NCBI RefSeq assembly: GCF_028372415.1 | Contig: NC_092877.1 | Coordinates: 249,751,510-249,815,509, forward strand | Direction: 5' to 3' | Length of the DNA stretch: 64,000 bases | From: Notamacropus eugenii | Taxonomy: Eukaryota > Chordata > Mammalia > Diprotodontia > Macropodidae | Shown: positions 23,862 to 34,872 of the stretch, in pieces | Numbering within the stretch: position 1 is the stretch's first letter | Layout of the letters: every line of letters starts with the position of its first letter | Notes under the pieces: generated by a model | What the model saw: the letters and a program-made list of their open reading frames with translations, nothing else | Database searches by the model: none | Told to the model about the DNA's origin: nothing | Position numbers and translations under genes: made by a program

Positions 23862-24828
23862 TCTTTTTCTGGCTTTTAAAGTAGATCTCTGTGTCTGCAG
23901 TATAGGGGGCTCTGTCCCACAGTTCTTGTGCCTAATACTTTAGGCTTTGTGTGTTGTGATCTCTGGTTCTTTCAGCTAAAAGCTAACATGCTGCAGCTTA
24001 ACTGTTACTGAGCTGGCTTTTGTTGGAAAGCAGAGGCCAGATGAGGGTTTTTTTGATTTATCTAGAGTTATCTTGGAGCTAGCTTATTAAGTGTGAGGAA
24101 TGGGTGGTCTGGCCACAGGAGGTCTCCTCTGCTTAGGTAGAGCATAGAAAACTGGTGGTGATCCCACCTGTGCTAGTGTCTTCCTGATTTCCCTGGGGTG
24201 TAAAGTCATTCTTCGTGTTGGCAGTTGCGGGCTTCACTCCTGGGGCTCAGGGTCTTCTCCCAGTTTGCTGGGGTGGGGCTGTCTGAGACAGCTCTGGTCA
24301 TGTACTGGTCCCCTTCAGTCCCAGGAAAAGGGACCCTCCTTAATGATTTTCCTAGCCTCGCAGGCTAAGAAACTGTTTACCCCTTCTGTTGTTCCCACTC
24401 TTCCAGGATTTTTCCTGAGGAGATATTCTCTGTGCTCTTCAAGGACAACAAGGGGAGGGAGATAGCAATTACTGATCACTCTGCAAACTTGACTCTGAAA
24501 TACATTTCTGAAGAAACAGGCTTTTAAAAAATCCATAGTGATTCAAATGGTGTTATTTGATTAAACCTTTAAACAAAAATTACTCTAGCTTTCATTGAAT
24601 GGTCAATAATTGACTCCAGCCTGAGACTCTATTATTTAACGTTTAGATTTTTATAGATTGGAATAAGTATGAATAGCAATTTGTTTTTGGCTGGCCAAAA
24701 CTCAGAGGGTCTTACTCTCCCAGACTGATACTTTTATGATGGCAAACTTGTCCATCTTTTGTCTTAATTTTAACCTACCCAGTAGTCATCTAATGGGCAT
24801 TACTTCAGAGAAATTGAGAATTGGGAAG

Positions 24829-25050
24829 ACCTTAATTTAGAAAGGCCACCTTCAGCCACTGAATCTAGGGCCATCTCAATTGTCTTGACTTTTATTTTTC
24901 CTCTTGACTAATGACTCTGGAGGAGAGAGTGAGGGTGATAACTTTGATTGGTTCTGCCTAACTAAAACCCAGTTTACCTGCAAGTAAAGACATCATTTTT
25001 TGAATGTCGTTGCTCTTCCGCAAGAACCAATGACAAGCAATAACATGCAC
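24829..25050 (+). mobile_element. RTE-tailed SINE (diverged)
   Basis: gggaagaccttaatttagaa, then gggccatctcaattgtcttg, then actctggaggagagagtgag, with a decayed tail (cttccgcaagaaccaatgac). A (CA)n tract follows. Confidence 0.6.
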
Positions 25051-25096
25051 ACACTCATACACATACACATATACACACATACACATGCACAAATAC
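25046..25096. repeat. (CA)n microsatellite
   Basis: Interrupted cacaca/cataca run following the SINE tail. Confidence 0.85.
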
Positions 25097-25614
25097 TAAA
25101 GGAAAAATATGTTTTTAATGAATGAAGTGTAATTTTGACAGCCTACTAAGCACCCAGGAACATGGAGAAGGAGTAATTCCAAGATAGTTATTGGTATTAT
25201 CTTTATAACATACGTACACTGATGAAGAAGTTCAAAATATTATTTAACAAAATGTTAATTATTTTAATTCATTTTTCCCCTGTGTGGATTATTTGAATGG
25301 TTTTTCTTCAAATTGTCATGGACTCCTTCAGGGGGTTATGTAATATTCATGGCCTTTATAGAATTAACATGGCATTATGCAAAAATATTGGTAAAATTTG
25401 ATAACATGAGCATCAAGAGGGAAGTTCTTTTCCATGTAGTTTTTTGTACGAGATAGTCTCCATGAGGCAGACAACTTTGGGAAGCAATTAGACAATCTTT
25501 CCTCTTTTGATTTTCTAGCCTTTGTTCTCTCTTGATTTTCTTCCTACCAGTTGGCTGATTTTATCTCAGTTTTTCCCTTTACTGGATCACTATTGATTTT
25601 ATCTCCATGGTATA

Positions 25615-25980
25615 TCTAATATTTGTTCTCTCATTTTACTCAATGTGTTACTACTGTAATTCAGGCACATATCACCTTTTGAATAGACTTGAAAGTCAAA
25701 TATTTCACCGATACAAGTTATTTTCAATGTAATTCTCAAATTCATATTTTTAAAGTGCAGTTATAACTGTCTCTTCTTAAGAAGATGTCTTGCATCCAAT
25801 TTTTTTTTTGTGGGATAAAATACAAACTTCCATTTGGAATGTCTTCTAATATATGACTGCAGAATTACTACATATTATTCATTTTTTTTAACTCCTCATT
25901 GCAGCTAAACTGAATTAATTTTTGTTCCTTCTATATGTATTCTAACTCCCATCTCTATGCTTCTCAGTGGATAACTGAAC
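25615..25980 (+). mobile_element. L2 LINE fragment
   Basis: Ordered, diverged L2 blocks: tgttctctcattttactcaa, taattcaggcacatatcacc, gggataaaatacaaacttcc. Non-coding. Confidence 0.5.
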
Positions 25981-27097
25981 AGTTACTTTTGTTGCCAAAG
26001 TTACCAAAGTTTCTTATATGTATGGTCTTAATATATTTTTAAAAGGTTCCCTATTAAAAGAGAGTCATTAAATCTGTTATGTTAATCTAGGAAATAAAAT
26101 TGTTTTTATTCTTGCTGTTGTAATCAGTGATCAAGGAAAGAAACCCGTATTGTATACTGTATACCTCTTGGACAGCTGTAGAAAATTATCTGTGGAAATT
26201 TGACTGTGTTCTTCAAGAACATACTTTATACAATTTATTTAAATGTGATTTTATGAGAAAAATAAACAATTTTATTAAATATTATTTGAATTTGTCTATT
26301 TTGATCGGAATATGTAATAGTTTAGATTCAAGTAGGCTTGTTTAAATAACATCTTGATTTTAAAATCAAAATATTTAAAATTGATTAAAAGAGGGAAAAG
26401 AGGGGGGAAGGAGGGAAGGAAGGAAGGATAGAACTTGAAATTCAGAACTTTAAACAAAAATGTTAGTTTTCCTTTTTATTAAATATGAATAAAATATTTA
26501 TGTTGTCAATAAAATTAAAAATATCATAAATGTATTATAGATATCAGAAATTAAATATCTGGGTGAATAATTATTGATATTTTCTTAGCCATATCATTAC
26601 ATAAAATTACTGTCTTTTCCTTTTCTCTGGCCTTTGGAGTCTTCCTCTTTTTTTGCAATATATTGGAAACTGATTACTAAGTTCTTCTGATAATGAGTCA
26701 AGGGATGGTCCCTAATAATAATAATCATAAAAGCCATAATAATCATAATAAATCAAACTGGGAAGGGAAAAACCTCATGGTTTCTGCCCAAAAGAGAAGC
26801 AGTTACTATTTGCATTTACTCTGACTCAGAAAAAAAAAAAAAAAAACACCATGAAATGTTGCTTGGGCAAGGAACTATTGTTTTCCAGTCAATGAGATCC
26901 AGAGAGAATTGGGTTTAAGGATTTGTCTTTGAGTTATAAATCAGTCCAGTGAACCTCAAGTTAACTCATCATCAAAATTTACTTTCCTTTGTGTGGAACA
27001 CCCTCATGTAAGGAAATAAGAGAGAGGAGGAAAGGACAGGGGAGGGGAGGGAAGGAGAGGAGAGGAGACACCTGTTCACCAAATGGTCTTGCTTCAA
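25981..27097. other. No recognised gene or family
   Basis: AT-rich sequence. It holds purine tracts of ggaagg type at about 26395-26428 and 27010-27070, and an A-run near 26830. Confidence 0.45.
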
Positions 27098-27345
27098 TCA
27101 AAGTGAGAATCTGAAAAGACCTTAGCTACAAAGGGCCAAAGTCTTCCACTGCATCCTGGGCCATCACCAGGCATCCTGAACAATATCTGGCCATGGGACC
27201 CAGATTGCTCTAGAGAAGAAAGTGGGGATGGTGCTTTTGCACAACCCTGCCTCCCTTAAATTAAAGTCAATTATGAGTCATGTCCTCATCTCCCTGATGT
27301 CATGGCTCTCTTTGGGAACGAAGGACAAACCACATAACCACACAG
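27098..27345 (+). mobile_element. RTE-tailed SINE
   Basis: Starts gtgagaatctgaaaagacc (as at 20.3 kb), then cactgcatcctgggccatc, then tgatgtcatggctctctttg, and ends gggaacgaaggacaaacc. Close to complete. Confidence 0.75.
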
Positions 27346-27372
27346 TTCTAATATAAATTTTTTCTGTTTGTA

Positions 27373-27987
27373 TTGGTTAGGTCTGATCTCATTGGAAAAA
27401 CAACTGACCAGGATAATAGATCCAGGAGAGACAGTTTAAAAATTATTGGACTACCTGAAACTATGATAAAAAAAAAGATTCTAGACATCATCTTTGAAGA
27501 AATTATTAAGGAAACTTGGCCTGATATTCTAGAACCAGAGGATAAAATAGATATTGAAAGAATCCACCAATCACCTCCTGAAAGAGATCCCAAAAGGAAA
27601 TGTCCTAGGAATATTGTAGCCAAATTAGAGAGCTCCCAGGCCAAGGAGAACATGTTGCAAGCAACCAGAAAGAAAAAAAGCAAGTATTTCGGATGTACAA
27701 TGAGAATAACACAAAATCTGGCAACTTATACGTTGAGTGATCAAAGGTCTTGGAATATGATTTTCCAAATGTCAAAGGAGCTAGAATTAAAACTAAAAAT
27801 CACCTACCTACGAAACCAAGATTATAATACTTCATGGGGAAAAAAAATATCATTCACTGAAATAGAGGATTTCCAAGCATTCTTACTGAAAGACCAGAGA
27901 GGAATAGAAAATTTGACTTTCAAAGAAAAGAAACAAGAGAAGCACAAAAAGGTGAACAGGAAAGATAAAACAGAAAGGACTTATTAA
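27373..27987 (+). pseudogene. HAL1 ORF1 C-terminal part
   Basis: 204 open codons covering the RNA-recognition-like and C-terminal domains of an L1-type ORF1p. Landmarks: 'LKIIGLPE' (RRM start), 'FEEIIKETWPDI', 'IERIHQSPPERD', 'PRNIVAKL', 'MRITQNLATYTLSDQRSW' and 'EIEDFQAFLLK'. ORF1p is the RNA-binding chaperone of the L1 particle. The coiled-coil half is missing because the copy is 5'-truncated. This is the best preserved HAL1 ORF1 in the window, but without its trimerising part it should not work. Confidence 0.85.
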
Positions 27988-29052
27988 AATTGAACTGTAT
28001 TCATTCCTACATGGAAAGATCATATTTGTAAACCTTGAGACATTTCTCAGTATTAGGGTAGTTGGAGGGATTATATACATATAGATAGAGAACACAGGGT
28101 CAGTTGAATAGGTTGGGATGATATATAAAAAATAAAATTAAAGCATCAGAGAGTAATGCATTGGCAGTAGAAAGGGGAAAATAGAATGGGGCAATTGAGC
28201 TCACATAAAAGAGGCAAGAAAAGTTTTTTTCCATGGAGTGGAAAAGACGGAAGGTGAGAGGGAAAGAGTGAACCTTACTAGCTTCACATCTGGCTTAAGG
28301 AGGGAATAACATGCACACTTAATTTGGTATGAAAATCTATCTTACACTACACGAAAGTAAGGGGGAATGAGATAAATGGGGTGTGAGGAGTTGGTAAAAG
28401 GGAGGGCAAATGGGAGGAGGAGGTAATGAGAAGTAAACAATTTTGAGGAGGGATAGGGTCAAAAGAAAGATTGAATAAATGAAAGGCCTGGATAGGATGA
28501 AGGGAAATATAGTTAGTTTTTTCACAATATGACTGTTATGGAAGTGTTTCCATAACTACACATGTATTACCCATATTAAATAGCTTGTCTTCTCATTGGG
28601 GGAGGGGTGTTTGGAGAAGGAGGAAATGAGAGTAGTTGAAAATCAAAGTTTTAAAAGCGAATGTTAAAAATTGTTTTTACATTCAACTGGGTAATAAGAT
28701 ATAAAGGCAAAGAGGTATAGAAATCTATCTTGCCCTACAAGTAAACAGAAGGGATGGGGATAAGAGAAGGGAGGAGGGTGATAGAAGGCAGAAAGTGGTA
28801 ATTAGAACACACCCTCTCTTGGTGTAGGCAGAAGGGAGAGATAGGGGGAAAAATTTGTGACTGAAAATCTTGTGGAAGTGTCAGTTGAAAACTAATAGTA
28901 AAAGATTTCTGGTTCCAGGAGCAAAGATGGTGGAATGATCTATAATTGCTATCTCACTCCCCTTGTTGACCTTGATGAACCCAGAGAATATCTCCCAAGA
29001 AAAAACCCTGGAAAAGTGGGAGCAGCAGAAGAGGTAAACAGACTCTCAGTTC

Positions 29053-29766
29053 ATGAGCCTAGAAAGATCACAAAGGAGGGTTCCTCTTGCTGTCACTGAA
29101 GGCAACAAGTGCAGGATCAGCACTCTCCCAGATAGCCCCATCTCAACCAACCAGGAGAAGATCCTAATCTCCAGTGGGATGAAGCCAGCAACTGCCAACA
29201 CCAGGACTCCCGGTAGGCCTCAGCACCCCAGTGGAATCAGGAAGACACTACCACAGACAGCTGAGGTTGCCTATCCTCTGGCTCAGCAATGGAGTCTCCT
29301 GCATGCACACCACCCCTCACCTACACATGAAGAGCTAGCTCCAGGGCAACTAAGGGGAAAATCCCCCAAACCCTCACCTGACTGCTGCTTTCCAACACCA
29401 GCCTGCTCAGCACCAGGTAAGCTGCAGCATTTTAGTTTCTTGCTGCAAGAACCAGAGACCACAACACAAAAAGCCTCAAGTTTTATGTACAAGAACTGTG
29501 GTAGAGATCTCCCTGTGCCACAGATGCAGAGATTTACTTCCAGGAAAAGGTTTATTACCCTGAGTAAGAAGCAAAGCAGAAAAGAAGAGAACATAGAATC
29601 ATTCTGTGGGGAAAAGGACCAAAATACAAATACCAAAGAGGGCAGCATTGAGACTGTACTCTCATATGAAACTTTAGAAGGGAATTTGAACTTGTCTGAA
29701 GCAAAAAAAAAAAAACAAAAACATTCCTGTAAGAGTTCAGGAAGGATGATGACAAATGTGATTTAA
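29053..29766 (+). pseudogene. L1 5' UTR read-through and ORF1 stub
   Basis: A 237-codon open stretch, most of it (to about 29560) an open but non-coding 5' UTR. The true ORF1 part is the last ~65 codons: 'LSKKQSRKEENIESF' onward, homologous to the ORF1 start at 23861 (minus), except that the usual start Met is a Leu codon here. It ends in a poly-Lys run just where the coiled coil should continue. No RNA-binding domain remains. Confidence 0.65.
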
Positions 29767-30251
29767 GAGTGAAAAAGGAATTGTAATGGCAGATGTGAAA
29801 AGGGGGAGGCAGAAATAATCAATTCCATCACAGGAAGAGGTACAAAAATATAGTACAGTGCATGGTAAGAGGGGAGGGAGTTGAATATTCTTTGAGAGGT
29901 ACTCTCGTCTGATTGGATTCAAGGAGGGCACAAATATCTCAGTTAAGTATAGAAATAAAATTAGGTTGTTTCCATTTCTTCCAATTGTTTCCTTTTATCT
30001 TCTTGTAATTTTTTCTCCTTGACAATTAGCTCTATAGGCAGTAGGAGGGGAAAGGGGAAAGAAGAATGAAGGGAGGTTAAAAGGGAGAGAAGAAGTAAGG
30101 GAAAAGGGGATTAAATGGGAGTGGTGCTGAAAGATGGGAGGGAAGACTGAAGGAGGGAGTGCTCAAAAATTAAAACTCTATTGTGGAGGGGAAGAGAGAA
30201 ATAAAAGCATAAACAAGGGGAGATGGGAGAGAGGGAAAGACACAGATAGTA

Positions 30252-33200
30252 ACCATAACTGTGAATATGAATGGGACAAACTCTCCCATAAAACAGAGAC
30301 AGATAGCAGAATGGACTAAAATCCAAAATCCAACAATATGTTGTTTACAAGAAACACATTTGAAAAGGGGGCATAGACACAGGGTAAAGGTAAAAGCTTG
30401 GAGCAGAATGTTTTACTTCAGCTGACGTAACAAGAAGGAGGCATAGCAATCCTAATCTCAGACAAAGAAAAAGCAGAAATAGATCTAATCAAAAAGTATA
30501 AGTATGGAAACTATATCCTGCTCAAAAACCATAGACAATGAAGAAATTTCATTAGTAAAAATATATGCTCAAAATGATATAGCATCTGAATTCTTAGAGG
30601 AGAAGTTAAAAGAGTTACAGGAAGAAACTGTTAGCAAAACTATACTAGTGGGGGAACCTCAAACTTCCCCTCTCTGAACTTGATAAATCCAACCTCAAAT
30701 TAAACAAGAAAGAAGTTAAGGAGGTGACTAGAACTCTGGATAAGGTAGATATGACAGATCTCTGGAGAAATTTGAATGGGGATAGAAAGGAATATACCTT
30801 TTTCTTTGGGGTACAAGGCACACATGCAAAAATTTACCATATCCTAGGTCATGAAAACCTCACAGGTCAGTGCAGAAAGGCAGAGATAGTCAATGCATCC
30901 TTCTCAGATTATAATGCATTAATACTTTAATGAAATCAAAGGCCATGGAAACATAAATCAAAAAGTAGTTAGAATCTAAACAATCTAATCCTACGGAATG
31001 AGTGGGTTGAACGGCAAATTATAGAAACAATCAACAATTTACTTCAAGAGAATGACAAAAAGGAAACAACCTACCAAATTTTATGGAATACTGCAAAAGC
31101 AGTTCTTAGGGGAAATTTTATGTCTTAGAATACCTTCATGAATAAAATAGAGAAAGAGGAGGTCAATGAATTGGGCATACAGCTAAAAAATCTGGAAAAA
31201 AACAAATTGATAATCCCTAAGTAAATACCAAATTAGAAACACTGGAAACCAAAGGAGAGATTAATAAAATAGAAATTCGGAAAATTATTGGATTAGTAAA
31301 TAAAATTGAGTTGGTTTTATGAAAAAAAAACAATAAAATTGATTTGGTAAATTTGATTAAAAAGAAGAAAGAAGAAAACTGAAATTACCAATATAAAAAA
31401 TTAAAAGAGTGAACTCACCTCCAATGAGGAGGAAATATAAACAATAATAAGAAATTACCTTACTCAGTTGTATGCCCATACATTTGACAATCCAAATGAG
31501 ATGAATGATTATTTTAAAAGATATAAATTTCCCAGACTAACAGAAGAGGAAGTTGAATACTTAAATAACTCCATCTCAGAAAAAGAAATTGAACAAACCA
31601 TCAATGAAATCCCTAGGAAAAAATCTCCAAGACCAGATGGATTCACAAGTGAATTCTATCAAACATTTAAAGGACAATCAATTCCAATACTAATAGACAA
31701 TTTGGGAAAACTGGGGAAGAAGGAGCCCTCTCAAATTCTTTTAATGATACAAACATGGTATTGATACCTAAACCAGGAAGAGCCAAAGCAGAGAAAGAAA
31801 ATTGTAGACAAATTTCTATAATGAATATAGATGCACAAATTTTAAATAAGATTTTAGCAAAACTAATACAGCAACTTATCCCGAGAATAATACATTATGA
31901 TCAGGTAAAATTTATACCAGGAATGCAGGGCTGGTTCAGCATTAGGAGAACTATTAGCTTTATTGATTATATTAACAACAAAACTGACAGAAACCAAATG
32001 ATTATCTCAACAGATGCAGAAAAAGCTTTTGATAATATACAACATCCATTCCTACTGAAAACACTAGAGAGTATAGGAATAAATGGAATGTTCCATAAAA
32101 TAGTAAGAAGTATCTACCTAAACCTTCAGTAAGCATTGTATGCAATAGGGTTAGATAAGCTAGATGAATTTCCAATAAGATCAGAGGTGAAACAAGGATG
32201 TCCATTATCACAACTGTTATTCAATATATTATTAGAAATGTTAGCTGTAGCAATAAGAGAAAAAAAGGAATTGAAGGAATTAGAATAGGCAAAGAAGAAT
32301 CAATGTTATCACTTTTTGCAGATGATATGATGATATACTTAGAGAATCCCAGAGAATCAAGTAAAAAACTCCTTGAAATAAAAAACAACTTTGGCAAAGT
32401 TCCAGATTACAAAAAAAATTCACACAAATCTTCTACATTTCTATATGTTACTAACAAAGCCCAACAGCAAGAGATAGAAAGAGAAATCCCATTTAAAGCT
32501 AGGGTGGACACTATAAAATATTGGGAAATCTACTTGCCAAAAGAAACCCAGAGACTATATGAACACAATTACAAAGCAATTTTCACACAAAAAAAGAATG
32601 ATCTAAATAAGTGGAAAACATCAGTTGCTCGCAGGTAAGCTGAACCACTATAATCAAAATGACAGTTCTAGCTAAATTAATTTGCTTATTCAGGGCCATA
32701 CTAATGAAACTATCAGATAATTATTTTGTAGAGCTAGAAAAATAATATTAAAATTCATCTGGAAGAACAAAAGATCCAGAATATTAAGGCAACTAATGGA
32801 AAGAAATGCCAAGGAAGGTGGCCTAGCTCTACCAGATCTCAAATTGTATTATATAGCAGTAATTATCAAAACCACTTTGTATTGTGTAAGAAACAGCAGG
32901 GTAGACCAGTGCAATATGTTAAGTACCGAAGACACAGTAGGCAATGAATATTACAATCGACTGTTTGACAAACCCAAGGACCCCACCTTCTGTGAAAAAT
33001 CGCATTGTTCGACAAAAATTGCTGGGAAAATTGGTTAACCATGTGATGGAAACTAGGCATAGATGATTGCCTCATACTGTGCACAAAAATAAAGTTCAAA
33101 TAGGTACATTATCTAGGTATAAAGATTGATAGTATAAGCAAATTAGTGGAGCAAGAAATAGTGTATAAGATTTATGGAGAAGGGAAGAATTTCTGACTAA

Positions 33201-33990
33201 ACAAGTGATAGGAAACATGAAGTACAAAATGGATAATTTTGATTACCTTACATTGAATAGTTTTTGCAAAAATAAACTCATTCCAAACAAGAGTAGGAAG
33301 GAAGCAGAAAACTGCGAAAGAATTTTTGCAACTAGTGTCTGTTATAAAGGCCTTATTCCTAAAATATATAGAGAACTGAGCCAAATGTACAAGAATGCAA
33401 GTCATTCTCGATTTGATAAATGGTCAAAGAATATGAACAGGTAGTTTTCAGAGGAAGGAATTAAAGCTATCTATAGTCATATGAAAAAATGCTCTAAATG
33501 ACTATTGATTAGAAAGATGCAAATGCAAGTAACTCTGAGATATCACATCACACCTATCAGATTGGCTAACATGACAAAATAAGATGGTGATAAATGCTGG
33601 AGAAGATGTGGGAGAGTTGGAACACTAATGTTGGTGGAACTGTGAGCTAATCCAAATATTCTGGAGAGCAATTGGGAACTACTTCCAAAGGGCTGCAAAA
33701 ATGTGCATACCCTTTGACTCAGCAATACCACTTCTAGGACTGCATCACCAAGAGAACATAAAAATGGGAAAGGGTCCCACGTGTACAAAGGCATTTATAG
33801 CAGAACTCTTTGTGGTGACCAAAAACTGGAAGTCAAAGGAATACCCATCAATTGGGGAATAGCTGAATAAATTGTGTTATATGAATGTAATGGGACACTA
33901 TTGTGCTATAAGAAACGATGAACAGGAAGACTTCAGAGAGACCTGGAAAGACATATAAACTGATGCTGAGTGAAAGAAGCAGAACCAGGA
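30252..33990 (+). pseudogene. L1 ORF2 (endonuclease-RT), decayed
   Basis: Ordered ORF2p landmarks are visible across several frames: 'ITVNMNGTN' and 'CCLQETHL' (endonuclease active-site region, about 30254-30365); 'DLWRNLNGDRKEYTFF' (about 30755-30805); '[16 protein letters not shown]' (RT fingers, about 31620-31670); '[11 protein letters not shown]' (RT motif A with its Asp, about 32005-32040); the RT catalytic box FADD at 32315-32326; and the C-terminal region to 33990. Open stretches include 31468-31764, 31755-32132 and 32198-32638. Many stops and frame changes make it a pseudogene. Confidence 0.85.
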
Positions 33991-34454
33991 AAATTTTGTA
34001 TACAGCAACCACCATAATGTTCGAGGATTTTTTCTGGTAGACTTAGAGCTTTATTGCAATCCAGGGACTTAAAAAATTCCCAATGGTCTCTTAAGGCAAA
34101 ATGTCTTCCACATCCAGAGAAATAACTTTGGAACTTGTTCACAGAATGCAGCAGATCATTTTCTTTTGTGTTATATTTTAGTTTGTTTTGTGATTTTTTC
34201 CATTCATTTTAATTCTTCTGTGCAACATGATTAGGTGAAAATGTATTTAAAGGAATGTATGTGTAGCACGTATATAAAATTGTGTGCCATCTCAGGGAGG
34301 GAGGGGGAAGAGAAGGGAAGAAGGAGGGTAAGGGAGAGAAAAAAATCTAAGTTATATAGAATTGATTTTGAAGCACTGAAAACAAATAAAATAATAATCA
34401 AAACGAGACAAAAAATAAAAATAAATAAATAAGGCAAACATAAAAAAAAAAAAA

Positions 34455-34676
34455 AGATGGAAATCTAGAAAAAACCGTATGAAAAATTCTGAAGCAAGAT
34501 CAGTAGCACCAGAAAAGAATATCAATTGGATATAACTATATATAAAAAATCTAATGCAAGACTCCAAAAAACCCCTTCAGACAGACTTGAAATTTAGACT
34601 AGAACACATGCAACTTTTGTTTGTTGTTTAATGATTTTTTTTAAATTTAAATATTTGGTACAATGTGAAAAAAAAA
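34455..34676 (+). other. Extra segment between two poly(A) tracts
   Basis: 222 bases with no match to the L1 3' UTR lie between the L1 poly(A) (34441-34454) and a second A-run (34668-34676) that abuts the TSD. This is the arrangement of a 3' transduction, in which transcription runs past the L1 signal into flanking DNA. Part of it faintly resembles L1 ORF2-end sequence (agcaccagaaaag), so an L1-derived flank is possible. Confidence 0.5.
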
Positions 34677-34731
34677 GAAAACTAACAGTAAATAAATTTA
34701 AAAATTCCATTTAATAAAACCCTATGAAAAA

Positions 34732-34733
<2 letters not shown>

Positions 34734-34772
<39 letters not shown>
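34734..34772. repeat. (TA)n microsatellite
   Basis: Pure at/ta dinucleotide run of nearly 40 bases, just after the HAL1 tail. Confidence 0.95.
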
Positions 34773-34774
<2 letters not shown>

Positions 34775-34872
34775 CTTAGCCCATGGGACTGTTGTAAATG
34801 TCAAATGAAATAAAATCACAAAAATATTTGAAAACCTTAAATAATTCTAAATGCTGACTGTCATCATCATTA
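34773..34872 (+). mobile_element. MIR-like 3' fragment
   Basis: ggactgttgtaaatgtcaaa, then tgaaaaccttaaataattct, then tgctgactgtcatcatcat matches the MIR 3' half. Confidence 0.5.

Larger units (their letters stand above)
21605..24504 (-). mobile_element. L1 with 5' end present, 3'-truncated
   Basis: Reading on the minus strand: a 5' UTR from about 24504 that aligns with the 5' UTR of the L1 at 28.9 kb (agtaattgctatctccctcc, agaatatctcctcag), then ORF1 from about 23860 to about 22820, a purine-rich inter-ORF region, then the start of ORF2 endonuclease (about 22195-21609). It ends at about 21605 in an A-rich stretch, in the middle of the endonuclease. RT, the C-terminal region and the 3' UTR are absent. 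L1 copies usually lose the 5' end, so this pattern is unusual. No clear TSD was found. Confidence 0.8.
28904..34676 (+). mobile_element. Full-length L1 with large ORF1 deletion
   Basis: TSD of 16 bases, gaaaactaatagtaaa (28887-28902) and gaaaactaacagtaaa (34677-34692). The 5' UTR starts at ggttccaggagcaaagatgg. The ORF1 start lies near 29563, but about 1 kb running from the coiled coil into the inter-ORF spacer is gone compared with the L1 at 21.6-24.5 kb. ORF2 spans about 30250-33990 and is broken many times, and the 3' UTR runs to a poly(A) at 34441-34454. A further 222 bases and a second poly(A) follow before the TSD. Confidence 0.85.
27380..34706 (+). mobile_element. HAL1, 5'-truncated, with an L1 in its tail
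   Basis: 27380-28903 has the ORF1 C-terminal half and the whole HAL1 3' region, ending gaaaactaatagtaaa. The tail resumes after the L1 as gaaaactaacagtaaataaa at 34677-34706. The L1 between them is flanked by that 16-base duplication, so the HAL1 was already in place. There is no ORF2. The microsatellite site in the 3' region is only a short tatatacatatagata remnant here. Confidence 0.85.

Noticed and set aside
29283-29648. 121-codon minus-strand frame
   Set aside because: Antisense of the L1 5' UTR.
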